Assembly: GCA_021775915.1 (NCBI GenBank)
Contig: JAJFGW010000008.1
Coordinates: 1-55,139 of the forward strand
DNA: 55,139 nt
Reading direction: 5' to 3'
Origin: Alphaproteobacteria bacterium
GTDB taxonomy: Bacteria > Pseudomonadota > Alphaproteobacteria > Micavibrionales > Micavibrionaceae
Part shown: piece after piece, positions 33,817 through 42,911 of the stretch
Numbering within the stretch: position 1 is the stretch's first letter
Layout: every line of letters starts with the position of its first letter
The notes under the pieces: generated by a model
Databases searched by the model: none
The model's input: the letters and a program-made list of their open reading frames with translations, nothing else
Told to the model about the DNA's origin: nothing
Program-made: the position numbers and the translations under genes

Positions 33817-35301
33817 TTAAGAGTCTTCGTGTCTCTCGTCCAGATCGCTAAACCGGGTGATGTTCGGATCAAAGAACAGGGTCTCGGTGCCAATCGGGCC
33901 GTGACGCTGTTTTGAGACAATAATGTCCGCTTTATTGAGCGCCCGGTCCATTTTTTCCTGCCACTGGGCGTATTTCTCTGCCTCTCCCATATCGGGCTCG
34001 GTGCGCGATAGGTAATATTCTTCGCGGTAAATAAACATGACCACATCCGAATCCTGCTCAATGGATCCTGATTCCCGCAAATCAGAGAGCATCGGTCTTT
34101 TGTCTTCGCGTTGCTCCACCGCCCGCGAAAGCTGGGACAAGGCCATTACGGGAATATTAAGTTCCTTGGCAATGGCTTTCAGGCCGCGCGTAATCTCGGA
34201 TATTTCTATGACGCGGTTTTCTCTGCCTTGCTTTGATCCGCTACCTTGCAGGAGTTGTAAATAGTCGACGATAATAAGGTCAAGGCCGTGCTGGCGTTTT
34301 AGGCGCCGGGCGCGTGTACGCAGGGCGGCAATAGACAGCGCCGGGGTGTCGTCAATATAGAGCGGCATCTGTGCTAGCTTCTGGCTGGCTTCTACAAAAC
34401 GGCGGAAATCATTTTCCTGAATTTGCCCTTTACGAATGGCATCACCGGATATGCCGGATTGATCGGCCAGAATCCTTGTGGCGAGCTGGTCAGAAGACAT
34501 CTCTAAAGAGAAGAATCCGACAATCGCGCCTTCTTTGCCCCCTGATTCGGCGTAGGCCTTGGCCGCGTTAAAGGCGATATTCACTGCCAGTGAGGTTTTA
34601 CCCATTGACGGGCGTGCGGCCAGAATTAAAAGATCCGAGGGGTGCATACCGCCCAGCTTTTTATCCATATCACGCAGGCCTGTTGTCACGCCGGTGACAT
34701 GCCCGTCTGTTTTATAGGCCTTCTCCGCAATTTCGATGGCGGTAAGGACGGAATCTTTGAGCGTAATAAAGCCGCCGCGTGTGTCTCCGGTTTCAGCCAA
34801 ACTAAACAAACGCGATTCAGCGCCTTCGATTGTGCTCACCGCATCTTTGTCCAGAGTGTGAGCGAAGGATTCGTTTACAATATCTTCGCCAAGCGTGATG
34901 AGCTCCCGGCGGAGATGCAGGTCGTAAATAGTACGGGCGTAATCATCAGTATTGATAATGGACACGACGCTGGTGGCAAGGTCGGCCAGATATTCTGCGC
35001 CGCCGACATGGGCCAGATCTTCGTCTTTTTCAAAATAGCTTTTCAATGTTACCGGGCTGGCTGTCTGGCCGCGGTCGATGAGCTTCATAATTGCTTCGAA
35101 GATCCGTTGGTGTGCCGGTGCAAAAAAATGATCGGGACGCAGATAGTCACCGATTTTTTCCATGGCGCGGTTATCAACGAGCAGCGCTCCTAACAAACCT
35201 TGCTCGGCCTCGGTATTATTGGGGAGCATGCGATAGCTCGGCTCGCTTGCTTGTGGCGCGGGCTGCTCTATTGATTCTCTTATTTTTGTCTCTGTAACCA
35301 T
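33817..35301 (-). CDS. dnaB: Replicative DNA helicase DnaB
   Basis: 494 residues. The N-terminal primase-interacting domain (EAEQGLLGALLVDNRAM) is followed by a RecA-like motor with Walker A ARPSMGKTSLA (229-239), LDLIIVDYLQLLQGS as Walker B, and SQLSRAVEQREDKRPMLSDLRESGSIEQDSD. The hexamer unwinds DNA at the replication fork. No intein is present. It is leftward, upstream of the thioredoxin-like gene and alr. Confidence 0.98.
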   Translation of the reverse strand: MVTETKIRESIEQPAPQASEPSYRMLPNNTEAEQGLLGALLVDNRAMEKIGDYLRPDHFFAPAHQRIFEAIMKLIDRGQTASPVTLKSYFEKDEDLAHVGGAEYLADLATSVVSIINTDDYARTIYDLHLRRELITLGEDIVNESFAHTLDKDAVSTIEGAESRLFSLAETGDTRGGFITLKDSVLTAIEIAEKAYKTDGHVTGVTTGLRDMDKKLGGMHPSDLLILAARPSMGKTSLAVNIAFNAAKAYAESGGKEGAIVGFFSLEMSSDQLATRILADQSGISGDAIRKGQIQENDFRRFVEASQKLAQMPLYIDDTPALSIAALRTRARRLKRQHGLDLIIVDYLQLLQGSGSKQGRENRVIEISEITRGLKAIAKELNIPVMALSQLSRAVEQREDKRPMLSDLRESGSIEQDSDVVMFIYREEYYLSRTEPDMGEAEKYAQWQEKMDRALNKADIIVSKQRHGPIGTETLFFDPNITRFSDLDERHEDS

Positions 35302-35448
35302 GCCGGCACGTTACAAACTGATACGCCTTTATGGAAGGGCGAAGATAAAAACAGGCTGTGGATAGCGGGGAGAAAATTTAAGGTTAACGACATTCTTTTT
35401 GTGGGTATGTTAAAAAATGGCAATAAACCCTAATCAAAGAGAAGAGAT

Positions 35449-35772
35449 ATGTCACAAATCGCCTATACCGTTATTTGCACTATTCAAGATGAAGCCAGAG
35501 CGCAGCAATGGCTGGCATGGCTTACAAATGGCCATATTGACGAGGTGCTGGCAGGCGGTGCCAGCAGCGCTGATATTATAAAGCTTGATGATGAGATGAA
35601 TTCCCGGAACGGTATAACCTATGAAGTTCGTTATAATTTCAATAATCGTAGAAGCTTTGAAGAATATATAAAAACCAGCGCCCCCCGGCTACGTGAAGAC
35701 GGTTTGAAACGCTTTCCACCCGCAGATGGTTTTGATTATAGCCGTACGATTGGGGAGGTTATTTCGCAGTAA
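35449..35772 (+). CDS. DUF4286 family protein
   Basis: 107-residue small alpha/beta protein. It opens IAYTVICTIQDEARAQQWLAW and ends with the family block ITYEVRYNFNNRRSFEEYI, APRLREDGLKRFP, DYSRTIGEV, which defines DUF4286. Function in the family is unknown. It overlaps the convergent hemY by 14 bases. AAAGAGAAG precedes the ATG. Confidence 0.88.
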   Translation: MSQIAYTVICTIQDEARAQQWLAWLTNGHIDEVLAGGASSADIIKLDDEMNSRNGITYEVRYNFNNRRSFEEYIKTSAPRLREDGLKRFPPADGFDYSRTIGEVISQ

Positions 35773-37117
35773 TCAGGAGCTCGTTTTGTGGCAAGAGTGC
35801 CTGAGAGGTGAGCGCCGCCCGCGCTCTGGGGTAGTCCCAAATAATGGTGTTAAAACTACCATGCGGCTTTGCGATCGGCGACCAGCTCTCATAAATATGA
35901 CCGGTTTCTTTGCAGACCCAGACTTTGTCCGGCGGCGCTTCGCTGGCTTTTTCAAACCATATTCTGGAGTCTTCTATGTGACCGAGAGCATCTTCAAGCT
36001 GTGCATATAATCTATATAATGTTGCCGAAGGCTGTAATTGCTCTGCCATATTCAAATATTGCCGCGCTTCTCCCCAAAGCTGCTGTTCCAGCGCCACTTG
36101 TGCTGCTGCAAGCTGCCCCTCGGCACTGTCGGGCTTAAGAGACACTAATTTTTCAAACCAGCGCAGCCTTGCCGCACCATCAGCTTTTTTACTTTTGGGT
36201 GCGCTTTGGTCCCATAAGGGGATCAGGTCAATATGCGGATTTTCTTTCCATGTTCTTTCAAGAACGGCTTTGGCTAGATGTTTTTTGCCGCGCTCTATAT
36301 AAGCCGCCGCTAGCCATTGCGCCGCCGGAACAAAGGCCGGGTCTGCTTTGTGGGCGGCCTTGAGATATTTCAGGGAGTGTGTTTTTCCTTCTTTGTTTTG
36401 CTCTTTTTCCGCGCGCGCTAAAAGCATAACAATACCATCGCTTTTGGCCTGCTTCTCATCAATAGCTTTGAAGCGTTGTGCTCGTTTTAGGGTTTGGTCG
36501 GCCAGTTGCCACTGTTTTTCCTGTATCTCAAGATCATAGACCATCTTGATAATCCAGGGTTCGCGCGGGTGCATCTTTTGTGCTTGCTGCGCCAGTTCCA
36601 GCGCCCTTTTTGTATCACCGCTCTCCAGCGCGTTGGCGAGCAAGCCGCGCAAACCTAAAAACGCCGTATCTTTATTTTGTAATAACTTCTGAAAGGCTGA
36701 GCGCGCGACATCTTCTTCACCGCGTAGTCTTGCCGCCTGCGCTTCGAGCAACAAAGATAGTCCCTTGTCCTGTGGCCAGAGTTGCCGGACTTTATCGGCT
36801 TTGTCCGTTGCCTGACGGCAATCGCCTGCGGCCACAGCGGTCAGTCCTTGCGTTAAGCTCTGGTAGCCTTTCTCTTGCTGTCCCTTTTTCCGGCGTGTTT
36901 TCCACGATTTTGGCAAGGCGGCAATCGCCAGCACCATGCGGTGAAGGGCAAGAATAAAAAGTAGAATAACAAGAAGACCGAGCAAAACCACGCCGACATG
37001 CATTGTTATATGATAACCGAGCCAATCCAGCTGTGCCTCGCCGGGACGATTGACCACCCACATAGCAGCGGCGGCAACCAAACCAACTTTTATAGCAAAT
37101 AGAAGAGCGCGGAACAT
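35759..37117 (-). CDS. hemY: HemY-type TPR protein, C-terminal zinc-knuckle cysteines mostly lost
   Basis: 452 residues. Two N-terminal membrane helices (about 5-22 and 38-62) are the HemY_N signature, then TPR-like helical pairs in the periplasm or cytosol. The C-terminus should read W-x-C-x-x-C-G ... W-x-x-x-C-x-x-C-G-x-F-D in related forms; here it reads WVCKETGHIYESWSPIAKPH, so only one of four cysteines remains. HemY proteins are linked to the haem pathway and usually follow hemD and the mitofilin-like gene; here hemY is 22 kb away. The true biochemical role is poorly known. Confidence 0.88.
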   Translation of the reverse strand: MFRALLFAIKVGLVAAAAMWVVNRPGEAQLDWLGYHITMHVGVVLLGLLVILLFILALHRMVLAIAALPKSWKTRRKKGQQEKGYQSLTQGLTAVAAGDCRQATDKADKVRQLWPQDKGLSLLLEAQAARLRGEEDVARSAFQKLLQNKDTAFLGLRGLLANALESGDTKRALELAQQAQKMHPREPWIIKMVYDLEIQEKQWQLADQTLKRAQRFKAIDEKQAKSDGIVMLLARAEKEQNKEGKTHSLKYLKAAHKADPAFVPAAQWLAAAYIERGKKHLAKAVLERTWKENPHIDLIPLWDQSAPKSKKADGAARLRWFEKLVSLKPDSAEGQLAAAQVALEQQLWGEARQYLNMAEQLQPSATLYRLYAQLEDALGHIEDSRIWFEKASEAPPDKVWVCKETGHIYESWSPIAKPHGSFNTIIWDYPRARAALTSQALLPQNELLITAK

Positions 37118-37211
37118 GGTGTTTTCACTAAGTAACAGGACGATCTGATATTATAATAGCGTTATCCCGGTCATTAGGCGAACCTAAAAATGGAAATGTC
37201 TCTCATACGAA

Positions 37212-37247
37212 AACTGCCATGAGCATAAAATATGCGTCATGGCAGTT
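37212..37247 (-). terminator. Terminator after the His-rich gene
   Basis: A long stem with arms AACTGCCATGA and TCATGGCAGTT continues inward as GCATA/TATGC with one bulged G and an AAA loop. It lies 30 bases after the stop at 37278 on the minus strand, followed by TTTTCG. The T run is short, so it may instead protect the RNA 3' end. Confidence 0.6.
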
Positions 37248-37277
37248 ATCAATATTTAAAATGCGTTACTGCATTAT

Positions 37278-37709
37278 TTATTTATGGTGAAAATCTTTAC
37301 CATGTTTCGCACCGTGGTCACCACCATGGCCGCCTGCAGCAGATTTATGGCCTGCAGCAACACCGCCGTGACCAGCTTCAAATCCGCTATGCTCAGCTTT
37401 GAGTGCATCATGATTTTTCATGATTGATTCATAGGCAGATTTTGCAGCGTCAAGATCACCAGCATCCAGTGCGGCACCAAGTTCTTTCAAAGGATCATGT
37501 GCTTTTTGAAAAAATTCATGTGCTTTTTTCTCAAACTCATGCGCGCCTTTGCTGAAGTCATGCATTCCTTTAGCTGCTTTATGTGATTCTGTAGCTTCAC
37601 TGTGTGATTTTTTATGTGCATCGCCGTGCCCTTTATGCACGTGAGCAGCAGCCGGTGCAGCAGCCATCATAAAAACCAACGCATATGGTGCAATTTTCTT
37701 AAGATTCAT
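37278..37709 (-). CDS. Histidine-rich exported protein
   Basis: 143 residues: signal peptide 1-22 (ending AAAPAAA), then a helical protein with 19 histidines, concentrated at both ends (HVHKGHGDAHKKSHSE and AGGHGGDHGAKHGKDFHHK). The middle has repeated KGAHEFEKKAHEFFQKAHD segments. No cysteines. The composition fits a periplasmic metal buffer (Zn, Ni, Cu or haem); the metal cannot be told. It lies between terminators, downstream of a ChaN-type gene on the same strand. No known domain recognised. Confidence 0.75.
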   Translation of the reverse strand: MNLKKIAPYALVFMMAAAPAAAHVHKGHGDAHKKSHSEATESHKAAKGMHDFSKGAHEFEKKAHEFFQKAHDPLKELGAALDAGDLDAAKSAYESIMKNHDALKAEHSGFEAGHGGVAAGHKSAAGGHGGDHGAKHGKDFHHK

Positions 37710-37740
37710 AATATTAGCTCCCTTTTTTAACGTTCAACGA

Positions 37741-37779
37741 ATAAAAACGAAAATTCCATGCTCATAGCAGATCATGGAA
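37741..37779 (-). terminator. Terminator after the ChaN-type gene
   Basis: TTCCATG and CATGGAA form a 7-bp stem with a 12-base loop on the minus strand, followed by TTTTCGTTTTTAT, 62 bases after the gene stop. It may also be a leader element for the His-rich gene, whose start is only 31 bases further. Confidence 0.5.
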
Positions 37780-37841
37780 AAACCGACATCAATGTATAGG
37801 AATAGGCTTTGCTGTCAAGAACATCCCTAAAAATATAAAGC

Positions 37842-38819
37842 CTATGGCTGCGGGGCTTTTACAAAGCTGGTTTTTGTTTGCTGCGGGGCTTGTTCCAGCT
37901 TGTCGTAAGGCACTTTCCATACGTAATCACCAAGCGGGAGAGGCACATTACCACCCGGAGCATTATCGATAGTGGGAATAACGATTGAATAATCGTGCGG
38001 CATACGCCGGTCTGCCCGTTTTGGAATACCGAATCCGTACCCGACATGACCTGTACCCGCGATAACAATCAACTTTTTACCGTTATTTTCCGGATTATTT
38101 AAAAATTCAGCGACGCGCTCTGCCATGGCTTCGTCCCACAGGACCATCATGCGGTACATTTTTTTTGCCATTTCAGAATTATTTTGAGATTCGTTATGCC
38201 CGCCAAAAAACGGCATGAAATAGGATCTGTGACTTTGATCATTTAAATCCAGGTCCGGTACATCGGGGCTGGTTTTACCGTTGCGCACGATGGCTTCAAT
38301 TTCTTTGGTTGGTTTCAGGCCGATCACAGGAATAGATTTTTTGTATATATAATCCAGAACATCCTGATAGGCCGGGCGCACTTTGGCACCCCACTGCTTA
38401 TTAAACAGCTCATTAAAATCTTTTAGCGATAGCGTGCCTTCTTTGACCTGATCAAGTTGTGGCTGTGCAGAGCGCCGGAACATTTCCATCCCAATGGCTA
38501 TTTGGCCGGGATTTTTTTCAAAAAGATCTTTGATAATTTCCAGCTGCGCTTTATGGGCGGCGATGTTGTCATGGTCTTCACCGATATAAATAACCCGCGC
38601 TTTGGCAATGTCATCAAGCATCTGCTTTTTTGTGACCTTGGCCCCGGTGGACGTGTGAATAATTTCGCTATTTTTAAGCTGGTCTATTTTTGTGCGGGGC
38701 GCGGCGGTGCTAAATTCTTTGTGTGCGTCCGGCGTATTGGCGCTAAATGCGGTGCTGGAAAATCCAAGACCGGCAACAAGAACAAAGCTTGAGACAAGCA
38801 TTTTTATTGATTTTTTCAT
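37842..38819 (-). CDS. ChaN family (haem-binding/Tiki-like) exported protein
   Basis: 325 residues from the ATG at 38819, which has CTAGGGAAT just upstream; a longer frame to 38843 has no ribosome site. Signal peptide about 1-28 without a lipobox Cys. The ChaN/EreA-like fold is marked by VIYIGEDHDNIAAHKAQ, the acidic motif AIGMEMFRRSAQP, and the C-terminal IAGTGHVGYGFGIP, which bring His and Glu together. Campylobacter ChaN binds two haems for iron uptake; activity here is inferred. It is divergent from a ChaN-like gene at 38914 and upstream of a His-rich gene. Confidence 0.9.
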   Translation of the reverse strand: MKKSIKMLVSSFVLVAGLGFSSTAFSANTPDAHKEFSTAAPRTKIDQLKNSEIIHTSTGAKVTKKQMLDDIAKARVIYIGEDHDNIAAHKAQLEIIKDLFEKNPGQIAIGMEMFRRSAQPQLDQVKEGTLSLKDFNELFNKQWGAKVRPAYQDVLDYIYKKSIPVIGLKPTKEIEAIVRNGKTSPDVPDLDLNDQSHRSYFMPFFGGHNESQNNSEMAKKMYRMMVLWDEAMAERVAEFLNNPENNGKKLIVIAGTGHVGYGFGIPKRADRRMPHDYSIVIPTIDNAPGGNVPLPLGDYVWKVPYDKLEQAPQQTKTSFVKAPQP

Positions 38820-38913
38820 ATATTCCCTAGCCCCCCACGGCATTATAATTACTGGTTTTTTTTTATGGTTGCTACAGGGTATAACATAAGGACTTTATGA
38901 CGGGGAGGATAAA

Positions 38914-39833
38914 ATGAATATAAAACGTGGTTTTTTAAAAACTGTTTTTGCGTCGCGCCGCAACAAAAATTTGATTTTAGCGGCATTCCTTTGCAGGCGG
39001 CAGATGAGTTTTACAAAAATGATTTTGGTGACCGGCAGTTTTTTCTATTCGGTGATACGGACCATAGCGATTACAGAGTCCATGATTATTTTTACAGTGA
39101 TGAACATCTCGATCGTTTGGCGGCGCTTGGGGTGAAGCATATTTTTATTGAACGTATGCCATCAAAAAGCCAGCAAGGCATTGATGATCTGGTTTCCGGG
39201 AAAATAACACCGGAAAAATTTGCCAAAGATTATGCTGGCGGTAAATTATGGGACCGTGATGGCGCGGAAGGTGCGCGGGCGCGTATGGCGAAAGGTGTTG
39301 TTTATGCCGCTAGCCTTGGTATGAAAATTCATGCTTCCGATGTTAAGACAAAGGGCATTGCTACTAAAGAAGAGCGTAATGAATTATATGGTTTTTATGG
39401 CGCGATGTCGCAGGAGTTCAATAAGCTTTGTCCGGGCGCTACAAACATCACTGGAAAATTCCAACAATATTATGCTGAAAAACGGAGCGACTATCTGGAA
39501 AAGTGGGGCGCTCGTTTTAACGAGATTATGCAGGAGCGTTATAGCGATAAAAATCGTTTGGACTATATTAAAAGCATTGCGAAAAATGAACGTAGCGCTC
39601 TTCTATACGGGGACGCTCATTTCATGGGGCCTAATAGTTTCAGAGGGCTGCTCGGCGCGGCAAAAAGTGTTTATACCAAATTATTTCCCAGTGAATCTAA
39701 AGTGGTTCAATATGGCTCGTCTATAAAAACATCTGACTTTGCTCAAGTCATAGATCAGAAGTACGTCTATAAAGTCGGAAAATTTGATTTTAAAGCGGGT
39801 CTTAAAAATAAATTGCCGGATTTAAAACCATAA
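38914..39833 (+). CDS. ChaN/EreA-like protein, apparently frameshifted near its start
   Basis: The main frame (from about 38960 to 39833) encodes about 290 residues with no ATG at its head; only a TTG at 38991. An ATG with a good ribosome site (GGGGAGGATAAA) at 38914 lies in another frame. One added A in the A5 run at 38965-38969 joins the two, giving a sensible RNKKFDFSGIPLQ. The body has FLFGDTDHSDYRVHD, KHIFIERMP and LLYGDAHFMGPN, the same GD-x-x-H, Glu and G-x-x-H spacing as ChaN-like hydrolase/haem folds. No signal peptide is visible. Sequencing error, decayed gene and slippage are all possible. Confidence 0.72.
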
Positions 39834-39836
39834 GAT

Positions 39837-42800
39837 TTAAGCGCCTGGCGTTACTGGCTGAACATTAACTTTGAGGTCGGTGGGTGTTGCAGCCAGATCT
39901 TTAGGCGCGCCTGTGTTGTGGCAAGCGTCTTTGAAGGAAGAGCTTAGGCAATTATCTGCGTTAACCGCCTCTTCACCCATATAGGAATTATGCGAACCAA
40001 CTTCCGTTCCATTTGAAGAGGGTGATGAGCTCTCATTTTTTGTCTCTGTACCCAGAGATGTGTTTTGATCTACCGCGCCTTTTGTTAGGCCTGTTTGTAT
40101 TGTGTTTTGATGGGCTTCAATTTCATTTTTATACGCCTCCAATTCTGCTTTGGCACCGTTCAGAAATGATAATTTACCCTCGGCATTGAGTTGTTTACCC
40201 AGTGAATCACTGTCGCCTCTTGCCCAGTTTGGAAAGACCGAGTCATTGTTCTCAATAATTTTTTCCTGAGCCTCTATTTTTTCCGTGAGATTTTCTTCTA
40301 GCTCTTTCAGGACGTCAGGGTCGGAATAATCAGTGCTTCTGACGTGATTAAAAGCGGCCTTTTTAATATCAGGGTTGTTGTCCTTGCTACCCGCTTCGGC
40401 AAGGGCAAATCCTGTTAAATTAACATGGTTTTGGATTGATGGTGCGCCGGAAGGGCCTATTTTACCACCTTCAGTGATTGAAACACCTTTTGCTCTTTCC
40501 GCATTATTTTCATCAAGATGTCTATACGCTTTTTGTGTTTCAACTACTTTGTTGGCGCCATAACCAACAGCCACAGCTGTTGCGATTGGTGCTGCAATCA
40601 CTGCTACGGTTGTGGCTGCCCCCCCTGCAGCAATTGTAGTTGCGAGTGCGCCAACCCCCATGGCTGTTGTTACCGTGGCACCGCCGGCACCCGCCCGGGC
40701 AAGCTTGCTACCATCTTCTTCTTTGTAAACTTGATAACCGGTTTCAGCAATTAATACGCCAATATTTAGATTTCTTAGAGAAGCTTGAAGAAGGGGTGAC
40801 ACTGCTTTTCCTAGAGTAGCCGCTGTATCCACTGCGAGATCTGCAGCGCTGACCGCAACGTCTGTGCCACTGATTGCCATGCCTGTTTTATCACCAGTTT
40901 TTATGGCCTCATTTAAGCCCTGCGCTCCCATAACAAGCCCAGCCCCCGAAGCACCGAGGGCGGCTTTATTAAACCCTACTTTGGGGGTGTCAGGCACCGC
41001 GTTCTTTTGTGTCTCCGCCTCAGTAGGTTTAGCTCCTTCATTCTTTTGCGCTTCTACTTCAGCCGCTGCTTTCTTCGTTGCTTCAAGATTATCATTGGTT
41101 TTGTTCAATAGTTTTGTAAGCGTTTTATCAGCCATTTCCCGTCCGGCGGCGGAGGCATATTGGCCGCCAACAATATTATCGAGAAAGAATTTACGCGCGC
41201 CGTCCGTTGTCAAATCCATTCCCATCTCTTGTGAGAGAACAAGGCTTTTGGCAATATTTGCTTCCATCCCGGCACCAGAGGATGCATATAAATCAGCGTC
41301 CGAAAGCATGGCCGCCATCTGGGTTAGCTTATGACCGTCTGGTCCATCCAAGACCCGAAGATCTAAAAATTTATTGTCCGGATCGAGTTTGTCCCAATCA
41401 ACCGCGACTCCTTGCTCATGCGCTTTGGCAACCCCTTTTAAAACAGCATGGGCTCCATTGGGGCTTGTTGTTTTGATAATAATTTCGGCGCGGGCAATAT
41501 CCGCTTTGGAAAAGCCTGCATCTTCCAAGACAGGCTTCATCAGCTCGAATGATTTCTTTTCGTTGAAGTAATGATCTCCTTCTGGATTGCTGTTGCCAGC
41601 ATGTGCGAGATCATGTCCGGGGGCTATTGCGGCCAGCAGGCCCTTATCCATTTCGCTTAGATCAACGGCACCGGCAACGCCGGATTTAAACATCTCATCA
41701 TTTTTTTGTATGAGGACGGTTGTAATTTCACCGACCTCTTTGAAATGCTGCTGATTATGATAGGCGGGTAAAAGTCCTTGCCCGACCGTGTTTTCCGCCA
41801 TTGTTGCTATCGTGATTGATGCTTTATAGCCGGGACCATTCGGGTCAAGATCGAGCTGTCTTGCATTGTGAATTGTCGAGCCCGGCAAGCTGGCGCGAAC
41901 ATCCTGATTAATATTCGCATCTACAAAGTTTTTGGCTGTTTCTTCGGCAGTTTTTCCTGCCGCAAAAACTTCGGCGTTTTGATCGATAGATTTTTGTTGT
42001 TGCAATTCAACATTACCGATAATTTTTTCAACATGCTGTGCTCCCATTTTTTCAATGGGCGGAGTCTTTAATTCAAGAACTTCCTTGGTTGGAAAGGCTT
42101 CTCTTCTGGCAGGGACATCCTCTAACACCCTTCGGATCTCTGTGGTGACTTCATTGGGATTTATATTAGCCTGCGGTTTTGCCTGTGAATTAAAATTTGC
42201 TACTTTTTCAATCCCTGCCGTCATATGATCCGGCGTGACATTAATTTTTGTAAGCTGGCTATCGGATGCTTTACCCAATGTTTCCCAATCCCGACCAACA
42301 GAGGCGTGGTAATCAACATTACCATTCAGTTTTCTTTGCATCATTTTCAGATCTGTTGGCGACATGTCCGCATCAGCAAGACGAGAAGGCTCAACACCAT
42401 CGGCGTAAATTTTTATATCCTTTTCTACAGCGACGGTATGGTCTACGGCCTTTGCCAGCGGCGCAGACAAATCTTTGGTGAGTTGAAGCGCTGCCACTTG
42501 ATCAGCCTCAGGTAGTTGCTTCATAAGATCGTAAAGTTGGCCTACCTCTTGTCTGTCTAATCTTTGAATATCCAGACCGGCAACTTTTGTGCTATTTCCC
42601 TCTGGAATTTTTTCTGCAAGTTCTTTGATTGTATTGACGTCCGAGACCATTGTCTCATGAGCGTCAATATCGAGTTCTCCCAGTTTTTCGAGCTTATCAA
42701 CGTGACCCATATTATTGCTATGCCATTCCAGAGCAATATTGCGCCAAGACTCCACGTGAGCGCCAAGAACTTCCTTGTAACGCTGTAATTCAAGACCCGG

Positions 42801-42911
42801 TGTTTCTTTAATATAGTCGGAGAGCGTTTGGTGGGCGGTCTGCGCGCGTGCGCTTGGCTGTTTTGTACCCTCCAGAGTCGGTTCTATAGAAGAATTTTTA
42901 TTTTCTGGCAT
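39837..42911 (-). CDS. Large HD-phosphodiesterase/hydrophobic-tail fusion protein
   Basis: 1,024 residues from the ATG at 42911 (a GTG at 42926 is possible but has no room for a ribosome site). Residues 1-340 are helical and coiled-coil with no known domain. An HD-type domain follows with YHNQQH (384-389), HDLAHAGNSN (433-442) and SDADL (537-541): the H, HD, D metal set, and HDxxHxGxxN matches class I cyclic-nucleotide phosphodiesterases. After an Ala/Glu/Lys-rich linker, residues 645-790 are Gly/Ala-rich hydrophobic helices, then a charged coiled coil (to about 930) and a polar tail. No N-terminal signal peptide. Architecture suggests a secreted effector; unproven. Confidence 0.8.
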   Translation of the reverse strand: MPENKNSSIEPTLEGTKQPSARAQTAHQTLSDYIKETPGLELQRYKEVLGAHVESWRNIALEWHSNNMGHVDKLEKLGELDIDAHETMVSDVNTIKELAEKIPEGNSTKVAGLDIQRLDRQEVGQLYDLMKQLPEADQVAALQLTKDLSAPLAKAVDHTVAVEKDIKIYADGVEPSRLADADMSPTDLKMMQRKLNGNVDYHASVGRDWETLGKASDSQLTKINVTPDHMTAGIEKVANFNSQAKPQANINPNEVTTEIRRVLEDVPARREAFPTKEVLELKTPPIEKMGAQHVEKIIGNVELQQQKSIDQNAEVFAAGKTAEETAKNFVDANINQDVRASLPGSTIHNARQLDLDPNGPGYKASITIATMAENTVGQGLLPAYHNQQHFKEVGEITTVLIQKNDEMFKSGVAGAVDLSEMDKGLLAAIAPGHDLAHAGNSNPEGDHYFNEKKSFELMKPVLEDAGFSKADIARAEIIIKTTSPNGAHAVLKGVAKAHEQGVAVDWDKLDPDNKFLDLRVLDGPDGHKLTQMAAMLSDADLYASSGAGMEANIAKSLVLSQEMGMDLTTDGARKFFLDNIVGGQYASAAGREMADKTLTKLLNKTNDNLEATKKAAAEVEAQKNEGAKPTEAETQKNAVPDTPKVGFNKAALGASGAGLVMGAQGLNEAIKTGDKTGMAISGTDVAVSAADLAVDTAATLGKAVSPLLQASLRNLNIGVLIAETGYQVYKEEDGSKLARAGAGGATVTTAMGVGALATTIAAGGAATTVAVIAAPIATAVAVGYGANKVVETQKAYRHLDENNAERAKGVSITEGGKIGPSGAPSIQNHVNLTGFALAEAGSKDNNPDIKKAAFNHVRSTDYSDPDVLKELEENLTEKIEAQEKIIENNDSVFPNWARGDSDSLGKQLNAEGKLSFLNGAKAELEAYKNEIEAHQNTIQTGLTKGAVDQNTSLGTETKNESSSPSSNGTEVGSHNSYMGEEAVNADNCLSSSFKDACHNTGAPKDLAATPTDLKVNVQPVTPGA

